Shown one piece after another: positions 58,166 to 64,000 of a stretch of 64,000 nucleotides of DNA (position 1 is the stretch's first letter; every line of letters begins with the position of its first letter). The stretch covers positions 3,359,001-3,423,000 of the forward strand of contig NZ_CP037951.1 of assembly GCF_004358445.1 (NCBI RefSeq). Reading direction: 5' to 3'. Under the pieces are notes generated by a model. That model worked only from the letters and a program-made list of their open reading frames with translations, did no database searches and had not been told where the DNA came from. Both the position numbers and the translations under genes were made by a program. Origin of the DNA: Parashewanella tropica (GTDB taxonomy: Bacteria > Pseudomonadota > Gammaproteobacteria > Enterobacterales > Shewanellaceae).

Positions 58166-58858
58166 GTGCGTTTAGACAAATTTATCTGTGAAGCCACCGA
58201 TCTTACTCGTAGCCAAGCCAAAAAAGCCCTTAAAACAGGTGACATTACTGTTGATGGCGAGGTCGTAAAAGATCCCAGTTTTAAAGTCAAAGAAGATATG
58301 GAAGTGTGCGTGGATGATAACCCGCTCACGGTTGTCACTGGTCGCTATATCATGATGAACAAGCCCATGGATACGCTGTGTTCTAATGTGGATGAAGTAT
58401 ATCCATCGGTGCTGAATTACCTCGACGTACCTAAAATCGACAAGCTCCATATTGCCGGACGATTAGATGCAGATACCACAGGCTTAATCTTGATCACCGA
58501 TGATGGGCAGTGGTCTCATAAAATTACTTCGCCTAAAAAAGACTGCGGCAAGCGCTATTGGGTTGAAGTGGCTGATCCACTTACAGAAGAGCTTATCGAC
58601 ACCTTCGCAAAAGGCGTTGAACTAAGAAACGAAGATGGCTTAACCAAACCCGCGCAGTTAGAGATATTAGATGAAACGACTTGCCTGCTTACTATCACTG
58701 AGGGTAAATACCACCAAGTGAAACGTATGTTTGCCGCTGTTGGTAATAAAGTCATTGGCTTACATCGTGAAGCGATTGGTCATATCGAATTAGACGAAGA
58801 ACTCGAAGTTGGCGAATGGCGTTATTTGTCAGATGAAGAAGTGGCTTCTGTCGGTTAA
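58166..58858 (+). CDS. rsuA: 16S rRNA pseudouridine-516 synthase RsuA
   Basis: 230 residues from GTG 58166 (MRLDKFICEATDLTRSQAKKAL), the family start. RsuA isomerises U516 of 16S rRNA during 30S assembly. It has an N-terminal S4 RNA-binding domain (1-60), then the synthase domain with KLHIAGRLDADTTGLILITDDGQW carrying the catalytic Asp near 101. EGKYHQVKRMFAAVGNKVIGLHRE is the conserved C-terminal segment. It is a single gene, divergent from the GST. Confidence 0.95.
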   Translation: MRLDKFICEATDLTRSQAKKALKTGDITVDGEVVKDPSFKVKEDMEVCVDDNPLTVVTGRYIMMNKPMDTLCSNVDEVYPSVLNYLDVPKIDKLHIAGRLDADTTGLILITDDGQWSHKITSPKKDCGKRYWVEVADPLTEELIDTFAKGVELRNEDGLTKPAQLEILDETTCLLTITEGKYHQVKRMFAAVGNKVIGLHREAIGHIELDEELEVGEWRYLSDEEVASVG

Positions 58859-58870
58859 GAAAAATTTAAC

Positions 58871-58892
58871 GGTCGCTCATGATAGAGCGACC
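58871..58892. terminator. Terminator-like hairpin between rsuA and the DUF4097 gene
   Basis: GGTCGCTC, loop ATGATA, GAGCGACC between two convergent genes, followed by TCATTTCTTTATT. Confidence 0.6.
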
Positions 58893-58903
58893 TCATTTCT
58901 TTA

Positions 58904-59848
58904 TTATTTCTTGCTAACGGTTAATTCACCACTAATGGTACTCATACGTACTGAGCCAGCTCCCTTTCCAGTCGAAAAATCAATCGATTCAGAGTTGGTA
59001 TAACGGCTACGTTTTGGCTTATCATCTGTTAGGTGATTATTGATATCGCCGCCCGGACCACCGTTAATAGAAAAACTGCTGTTAGGCATGCTGTAAAAAT
59101 GTAAGTCGATATCACCACTCACGCTTTTGCCGCGAACTTTATCTACGTTACCCGACAAACGAACATTCACATCACCGCTAACGGTTTTTACATCTAACTT
59201 GGTGACCTTAGGGAAATCGACATCAATGTCCCCTGAAACCGTTTGCACTTCGATGCTTTCACCGTTATTTTCCGCTTTTAAGTTACCGCTGACCAAGCTG
59301 TAAATCACTTTGGCTTGGCTATCCGAGTCTGTGATTTCACCTGAAATCGAGTTGATTTTAGCGCTGCCTGTTAACGCTTTTAACTTAATTTCACCTGAAA
59401 CCGTATTGATTTCAATATCACCGCTAAGCTTGCTCGCTTTGACATCTCCGCTAACACTGCCAACGCTGATTTCACCTTTAGCATTAGACACTTGATAATC
59501 CGCGCTGACGCCTTCTGCATCTAAGTTCAAGCTTGCAGGTACGGTTATCACTAATTGACTACCCTTTCTATCAGATCCATTTAAACGCTTAGGGATCTTA
59601 TCTTCTATCTGAATATGCTTACCATCGCGTTTGAATATGAAGCCCTCACTTTTTTCATCAAGGGTTCCTTTCACCATCACTTGGTTTTTATTCCAAGTCT
59701 TGATTTCCACATTTCCGCGTTTCACATTGATATCAATATGAGGATTGGTTGAAACGTCCAAGGTTTTATTGACCGCTTTTCCAGCCATTGCTGATAAGGA
59801 AGCCAAGCTTACCGTTATTGCTAAAAGCCCTATTTTTACTAATTTCAT
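58904..59848 (-). CDS. Exported DUF4097-family beta-repeat protein
   Basis: 314 residues with signal peptide ending ASLSAMAGKA. The rest is a series of short beta units of about 20 residues built around VSGDI and ISGEI (GSVSGDVKASKLSGDIEINT, VSGEIKLKALTGSAKINS and more), the DUF4097 solenoid. It is probably periplasmic or surface-exposed. It follows an ECF-type sigma gene and a membrane anti-sigma gene on the same strand, so it may be a target or partner of that stress-response system. Repeat copy 4 separates it from the anti-sigma gene. Confidence 0.85.
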   Translation of the reverse strand: MKLVKIGLLAITVSLASLSAMAGKAVNKTLDVSTNPHIDINVKRGNVEIKTWNKNQVMVKGTLDEKSEGFIFKRDGKHIQIEDKIPKRLNGSDRKGSQLVITVPASLNLDAEGVSADYQVSNAKGEISVGSVSGDVKASKLSGDIEINTVSGEIKLKALTGSAKINSISGEITDSDSQAKVIYSLVSGNLKAENNGESIEVQTVSGDIDVDFPKVTKLDVKTVSGDVNVRLSGNVDKVRGKSVSGDIDLHFYSMPNSSFSINGGPGGDINNHLTDDKPKRSRYTNSESIDFSTGKGAGSVRMSTISGELTVSKK

Positions 59849-59896
59849 CGTATCTTCCTTTCATTCAAAATGTTGACACTATTGGTAATGTCATTT

Positions 59897-59991
59897 GAAG
59901 CAATTGTTCGATAAGACAACCGTCCGTTACAGGGTATAGCGGTCGTCAGTACATGGATGTATGCTTCTGTTGGCGTTCGCACTAGTGCTTC
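59897..59991 (+). repeat. 95-bp structured repeat, copy 4
   Basis: Ends GAAGCAATTGTTCG and CGCACTAGTGCTTC. The hairpins CCGTTACAGGGTATAGCGG and GTACATGGATGTAT contain mismatches, so this copy is the most decayed. It lies between anti-sigma and DUF4097 genes. Confidence 0.85.
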
Positions 59992-60031
59992 TTAATTCCA
60001 TAACACTCAAATCAAATATCGACTTAAGTGC

Positions 60032-60547
60032 TTATATTGATTCAATCTGCTGTACTTGCTGCTCTTGTCCGAGTAAATTCAATTCCTGTTGCTGCATCCA
60101 CAACCATAAATCCCATAATTGTTTATCTTGTGGTTGCTGTTTTAATTGCTTGATCACCTCAATCATGGCTTGCCTTAATTCACCCAAGCCTTTTTTAAAT
60201 GGTGAAAATTCTGGATTCTCTCGCCATGCCACCAGCTGCATACTTTGTTGTAACTGACTGACTTGCTGCTGATGACTGCGCTCGATATTGTCAATCAATG
60301 CCAAAATGGCTGAGCTCTTACTTTCAGGCTTTAACATCAAGCTTTCATGATCAAACAGTTTCCAGCTCAGTATCGCGGTCAGCACTACACTGGCAATCAA
60401 TGCCCAAGGCAGTAACTGCGGCGCTTTTCGAATAGGTTTAGCGTCAATTTCTTGTTGAACTCTTTGCCATACACTTGGGCTTGCCGCCATTTCATTTGGC
60501 AGAGCATCAATAAGTTCATCTAATTGCTTATCTGTCATTTTACTCAT
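60032..60547 (-). CDS. Probable membrane anti-sigma factor
   Basis: 171 residues. The N-terminal cytoplasmic part (TDKQLDELIDALPNEMAASPSVWQRVQQEI) is followed by one membrane helix (LLPWALIASVVLTAILSWKLF, near 45-65) and a glutamine-rich periplasmic helical domain. This layout, and the ATGA overlap with the sigma gene, fit a transmembrane anti-sigma factor. No zinc-binding ZAS motif is seen. Assignment rests mainly on context. Confidence 0.75.
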   Translation of the reverse strand: MSKMTDKQLDELIDALPNEMAASPSVWQRVQQEIDAKPIRKAPQLLPWALIASVVLTAILSWKLFDHESLMLKPESKSSAILALIDNIERSHQQQVSQLQQSMQLVAWRENPEFSPFKKGLGELRQAMIEVIKQLKQQPQDKQLWDLWLWMQQQELNLLGQEQQVQQIESI

Positions 60548-61077
60548 GCGAGTTTTTCCTTTAGCAACACTCTGGCTCTGTGATATTGGGCTTTACTTGT
60601 CCCTTCTGAAATATCTAACATTTCAGCGATTTCGTTGTGTTGATATCCTTCAACAGCATGTAGAACAAACACCCATCTTGCTCGCTCGGGTAAGGTTAAA
60701 ATCAACTTATCCAACGCTTGATACTCATCGAAATAGCTTTCTTCAGGTGCAGAATCGATATTGAAAAATCGAGCCCATAAGCTCTTTTGGGCTTTAAGCA
60801 TATTCAATGCGTGATTGACACATAATCGATGTAGCCAAGTTGAGAATTGACTATCACCTTTAAAACTGGGCAACTTGTGCCACAGACGAACGAAACAATC
60901 TTGAGTGATTTCTTCCGCTTGGCGAGGATCACCAGCCAGACGCATTGCCAACGCCATAATTCTTTGATGATGGATCAAATACAATTGATGAAATGCCTGT
61001 TGATCACCCCGTTGCGCTAGAGCAATCCACTGACTTTCTTTATCCAATATTTTGAGTTCTTCTGGCAGTGCGAGCAC
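60544..61077 (-). CDS. ECF-type RNA polymerase sigma factor
   Basis: 177 residues from GTG 61077 (AAGGAAAG upstream). Region 2 is FHQLYLIHHQRIMALAMRLAGDPRQAEEITQDCFVRLW and region 4 is LPERARWVFVLHAVEGYQHNEIAEMLDISEGTSKAQYHRAR. It directs RNA polymerase to a specific promoter set, probably in response to an envelope signal passed by the anti-sigma protein whose gene overlaps its end by 4 nt. Target promoters were not identified; the DUF4097 gene is a candidate. Confidence 0.93.
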   Translation of the reverse strand: MLALPEELKILDKESQWIALAQRGDQQAFHQLYLIHHQRIMALAMRLAGDPRQAEEITQDCFVRLWHKLPSFKGDSQFSTWLHRLCVNHALNMLKAQKSLWARFFNIDSAPEESYFDEYQALDKLILTLPERARWVFVLHAVEGYQHNEIAEMLDISEGTSKAQYHRARVLLKEKLA

Positions 61078-61161
61078 TGGCTTTCCTTGAATGCTTTTGA
61101 TGTTGTTTGCTAATTAGACAGGTACTAAACCATAAAAGGTTTAAATGGTTTGAAAATATTT

Positions 61162-62094
61162 TTAAGTTTGTTGATATACAAGGTGAGCACAGCTTAAATC
61201 CGCTATAGCAGTGCCTACTGACTTAAATAATGTAATGCTTGAATCTACAGTTCTACCGTCAATCTCTCCTTTGCATAATTGACTTAACTCCCCTTTCACT
61301 TTGGCAAGTTCAAATTTTTCCTCTGCCACAGGGATCAGCAATTCTCCCGCTTCAGAAAAGGTATTGATTTTGGCATCGACATAAACGTCAGATCGTAACA
61401 CCAACTCAGTGTCACATTCTCTGGCATTTTTTAAATGATTACCGACTAAATCAACATGAGTACCTTCACTGACCCAGCTTCCTTCAAATAATGGTTTAGG
61501 TGAACGAGTGGCGCAGCTAATAATATCAGCCCAATTGACCGTTTGTTGGGTTAACTCTGTTAAGGAAGAAACGTGTAAATCAGGTCTTTCTGCTTTGATT
61601 TTTTCAACCACGGTTTGGATCTTACTGGCATTACGTCCCCACACTTTCACTTCTTTAATTGGGCGAACACTGGCATGAGCTAACGCCATATACGACGCTA
61701 AATTTCCGGTACCACACAGTAACAATCGTTCTGCATGAATTGGGGCAAGATAACTGGCCGCTAATGCCGATACGGCCGCCGTTCGCCAATAAGTCGCTTC
61801 TGTGCCATCTACCACGGCTAACGGCTCTCCGGTTTTACGAGAAAACAGCAAGATTTGCGCATAAATGGATTTAAGATGTTCTGGGTTATCTGGCAAATAA
61901 GTGAATGACTTCACGCCCATAACTTCTTCGTTCCATGCAGGCAGCACAGCAAAGGCATCATGATTATCACTAGATAACTCATACACCTGACGCTGTGGCA
62001 TACCAAAGGGCAAAGAAAACGTTTGCTTTAGGGCACTAACCAAATCTGGAAAAGTTAGCGCTTGTTTTACTTGAAAGGAATCAATGAGCTTCAT
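61162..62094 (-). CDS. Ornithine cyclodeaminase/mu-crystallin family protein
   Basis: 310 residues. The Rossmann NAD(P) site is RLLLCGTGNLASYMALAHA (near 122-140), preceded by substrate-binding DGTEATYWRTAAVSALAASYL. The C-terminal VDSSITLFKSVGTAIADL is the family signature. Members include ornithine cyclodeaminase, alanine dehydrogenase and pyrroline-2-carboxylate reductase; which activity applies here is not visible. The position of the usual nucleotide-motif glycine (GxGxxA) is GTGNLA, intact. It is a single leftward gene. Confidence 0.9.
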   Translation of the reverse strand: MKLIDSFQVKQALTFPDLVSALKQTFSLPFGMPQRQVYELSSDNHDAFAVLPAWNEEVMGVKSFTYLPDNPEHLKSIYAQILLFSRKTGEPLAVVDGTEATYWRTAAVSALAASYLAPIHAERLLLCGTGNLASYMALAHASVRPIKEVKVWGRNASKIQTVVEKIKAERPDLHVSSLTELTQQTVNWADIISCATRSPKPLFEGSWVSEGTHVDLVGNHLKNARECDTELVLRSDVYVDAKINTFSEAGELLIPVAEEKFELAKVKGELSQLCKGEIDGRTVDSSITLFKSVGTAIADLSCAHLVYQQT

Positions 62095-62180
62095 ACTAAA
62101 TCTTATCTGGTTAGTCGTGATTCTAGATTAACCAGATAGGTACATATTGTATACAAAAAGCGAAATGTACTGGTGAGCAT

Positions 62181-62417
62181 TTAAGTTTCTCGATACAACT
62201 TTACTAAATGATATACGTTGATACAGCACACAAAGGCATTCATACCAGCCACAGGCCAAGCTTGAATTTCAGTACCGTAAATAACAAAAAGAAAGCAGCC
62301 GATAAAATTAAGAACTCTAAGCCAAACGATGTTTTTCATCATCAGTGACACGGCAACTATTACTGAGGCGGAATAGCCAATAAACTCAACAAGCGACATT
62401 CCAGTAAGTAACTCCAC
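62181..62417 (-). CDS. Small inner-membrane protein (YgjV-like)
   Basis: 78 residues from GTG 62417 with AGGAGG five bases upstream. Three membrane helices are predicted (FIGYSASVIVAVSLMM, VLNFIGCFLFVIYGTEI, VAGMNAFVCCINVYHLV). The pattern resembles short YgjV-type or SWEET/semi-like membrane proteins. Function is unknown. Repeat copy 5 starts 65 bp upstream. Confidence 0.65.
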   Translation of the reverse strand: MELLTGMSLVEFIGYSASVIVAVSLMMKNIVWLRVLNFIGCFLFVIYGTEIQAWPVAGMNAFVCCINVYHLVKLYRET

Positions 62418-62481
62418 ATCAACCTCCTACTACATTAGAAAATGCTTACAAAATGTGTGAATTATCGAAATTCATCTCAAT

Positions 62482-62630
62482 AGGAGTAATAGTTTGATAA
62501 GAAAACCGTCCGTGACAGGATGTCACGGTCGTCCGCACATGACCGTTCTCGCACATCCATGTGCTTCACGGCATTCAGGCTTCCTGCCTATCAGACGTGC
62601 GCTTCTGTTGGCGTTCAAACTATTGCTCCT
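62482..62630 (+). repeat. Structured repeat, copy 5 (149 bp, expanded)
   Basis: Ends AGGAGTAATAGTTTGA and TTCAAACTATTGCTCCT form the longest terminal pairing. The first hairpin is CCGTGACAGGATGTCACGG. In place of the short second hairpin it has about 65 bp including GCACATCCATGTGC and a further imperfect palindrome (GGCATTCAGGCTTCCTGCC). It lies between ygjV-like and GST genes. Confidence 0.86.
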
Positions 62631-62667
62631 TGCTCATTCTTATCGCAATTAACACCAAAGCTGAGGG

Positions 62668-63270
62668 CTAACAAGGACGAGTTTGTTCAAAACATGCAAG
62701 ATTTCTGATTGATTTAAACCATTTATCTAATTTAGGACAGTGACTTACCCAATCTAACTCTGGAAAGCGAAATTCAATGTAGTCTAACGCGGTAACCAAC
62801 AATATTTGCTGAATGGTTAAACTATTACTTTCAGTGATAGAAAAGGCTTCTTTTTCAATATAACTGGTGGTGCGTAAAATGGCTTTTTCAAATCGGTCTG
62901 TCCAAAATGGCGATCTAACTCCTTCGTCTTCACGCATTTGTTCTTGTCTTAATCCAACCGTACTGTCAATCAAGCCTTTAAGCATTGAAATTTGAGTTTG
63001 CTGCGACCAGCCTTCCGCTTGAGAAAATAATTGTTCACCGCCATAGGTTTTGTCTAAGTAACGGCAAATGACTTCACTGTCGTAAATGCCCCTTTCATCG
63101 TCAAAAACTAAACATGGTACTTTTGCCAATGGATTAGCACAAATCAAAATATCTTGGTTTTCAAATGGATTAGAAATCGTCGACTCAATATCAGTAACAT
63201 CAAAATAATGCAGTAAAACTCGAGGTAAGCGCGCATAAGGTGAAGCATTAGAGTATAAAAGTTTTATCAT
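62668..63270 (-). CDS. Glutathione S-transferase family protein
   Basis: 200 residues from MIKLLYSNASPYARLPRVLL; a start seven codons upstream would overlap fpr and lacks support. The thioredoxin-like domain has NPLAKVPCLVFDDERGIYDSEVICRYLD, with cis-Pro and the DSEVI glutathione motif. The Ser of YSNASPYAR is the likely catalytic position. The C-terminal domain is helical. It follows fpr by 14 bp and is probably co-transcribed. Confidence 0.9.
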   Translation of the reverse strand: MIKLLYSNASPYARLPRVLLHYFDVTDIESTISNPFENQDILICANPLAKVPCLVFDDERGIYDSEVICRYLDKTYGGEQLFSQAEGWSQQTQISMLKGLIDSTVGLRQEQMREDEGVRSPFWTDRFEKAILRTTSYIEKEAFSITESNSLTIQQILLVTALDYIEFRFPELDWVSHCPKLDKWFKSIRNLACFEQTRPC

Positions 63271-63284
63271 AATACCAATTCTCT

Positions 63285-64000
63285 CTACCAATATTTTTCT
63301 ACCGTAATGTTCCCCGGTGCTCTGCGCAAGTTCTTTTTCAACCCCTTATCAAATAAGAATTGCTGAGCATCTTGTACCATCCCCGGGTTACCACAAATCA
63401 TGACTTGGGAGTCTTGAGATGAAAACTCAATCCCTGTTATTTGTTCTAACTCACCTGAGGCAATGGCTTGTGGAATGCGAGTAGATATCGCTTGCGGAAA
63501 CGATTCACGAGTAACAGATAGCACCAATGTAAACTGCTCGGGGTATTTCTCTTCCAACGATCTAAGCTCAACTAAGTAAGCCAAATCTTCTACTGTTCTG
63601 ACTCCGTAAACTAAAACCACTTTTTCAAAACGCTGCCAAGGCTCATCGGTTTCCATCATAGAAATAAATGGCCCTACGGCAGTACCCGTTGCTAAAAACC
63701 ACAAATGTTTACCTTGAAGCTCACCAGTGGGGATTTCATCCAGCACCATAAAGCCTGCTGCTGTCGCCGACACTTCAATGGTGTCATCTACATTAAGGTT
63801 TTGTAAAACCGGAGAAAGCTGACCATCTTCAACTTCAACCGCCAAAACTTCTAGATAGCGACTATTGGGTGGATTGACTAAAGAGTATGCTCTTGCCACT
63901 CGTTTTCCCTCTCGGGTTTCACTCAGCTTAATAAACTGGCCAGCCGTGAAAGGCGCAAGATCAGCATCGATTTTTAATGTAAAAAGCTTGTCATTCCAGT
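63285..64000 (-). CDS. fpr: Ferredoxin/flavodoxin-NADP+ reductase, 5' end outside the window
   Basis: The frame is open to the window edge: upstream of ARAYSLVNPPN it reads WNDKLFTLKIDADLAPFTAGQ and on, so the start lies beyond 64000. At least 238 codons are visible of an expected ~250. FAD-binding RAYSLVNPPN, NADP-binding FLATGTAVGPFISMM and VMICGNPGMV, and the aromatic C-terminus VEKYW identify Fpr. It passes electrons between NADPH and ferredoxin or flavodoxin, and in E. coli belongs to the SoxRS response. Confidence 0.95.
   Translation of the reverse strand, partial: WNDKLFTLKIDADLAPFTAGQFIKLSETREGKRVARAYSLVNPPNSRYLEVLAVEVEDGQLSPVLQNLNVDDTIEVSATAAGFMVLDEIPTGELQGKHLWFLATGTAVGPFISMMETDEPWQRFEKVVLVYGVRTVEDLAYLVELRSLEEKYPEQFTLVLSVTRESFPQAISTRIPQAIASGELEQITGIEFSSQDSQVMICGNPGMVQDAQQFLFDKGLKKNLRRAPGNITVEKYW

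Noticed and set aside
62520-62708. Small frame (62 codons) over repeat copy 5
   Set aside because: It spans the palindromes and the end of the GST gene; composition is that of the repeat.

Overview
The window is 64 kb of chromosome from a moderately AT-rich marine gammaproteobacterium. Gene order and protein sequences point to the Shewanella/Parashewanella group: mdh divergent from argR, the block rpsO-truB-rbfA-infB-nusA-rimP-tRNA-fMet-tRNA-Leu-secG-tpiA, a DUF1338 gene next to astAD, and a DUF4447 gene. An ankyrin-type gene and a YopT-like protease gene suggest a host-associated member such as Parashewanella. The genus is an inference; no rRNA gene is present.

Layout. 0.4-8.4 kb: crp, an EamA transporter, a frame-broken ankyrin gene, and the leftward arginine-succinyl-transferase operon astC-astA-astD-DUF1338 followed by an esterase. 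8.4-11.6 kb: an accessory zone with an HDOD-like gene and a solitary RES-domain gene flanked by two inverted ~270-280 bp structured repeats. 11.6-20 kb: the conserved translation block ending in tpiA. 20-29.5 kb: peroxiredoxin, folP, ftsH, rlmE, yhbY, secF, secD, greA. 29.7-34 kb: an RND efflux pair. 34.3-40.7 kb: carAB, mdh, argR. 40.7-46.8 kb: an AspT-type antiporter, a DyP peroxidase, a TA-flanked miniature element, an M13 lipoprotein peptidase and a SMI1/KNR4 protein. 46.8-51.7 kb: a gene for a protein of about 1190 residues with a C-terminal C58-like cysteine protease domain, split by a complete ISAs1-family insertion sequence with a 10-bp target duplication. 51.8-56 kb: two tandem alkaline phosphatases and a secreted protein. 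56-64 kb: small proteins, GSTs, rsuA, a sigma/anti-sigma/DUF4097 set, an ornithine-cyclodeaminase homologue, and fpr cut by the window edge.

How the genes work together. CRP and ArgR, two global regulators, are both encoded here. ARG-box-like sequences lie in front of argR and the ast operon, with a weaker one before carA, so arginine breakdown and carbamoyl phosphate synthesis may respond to the local ArgR. The nusA-infB-rbfA-truB-rpsO cluster is an ordinary essential operon, but two copies of a structured repeat sit inside it.

Most unusual content. (1) The IS-split C58-like effector gene. (2) A family of ~95-bp repeats (five copies) that fold as a closing stem plus two hairpins, with paired base changes between copies. 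(3) A larger inverted repeat pair with the same hairpin style around the RES gene. (4) A 263-bp TA-flanked miniature element with two internal hairpins. All readings come from the sequence by eye; no database search was run.
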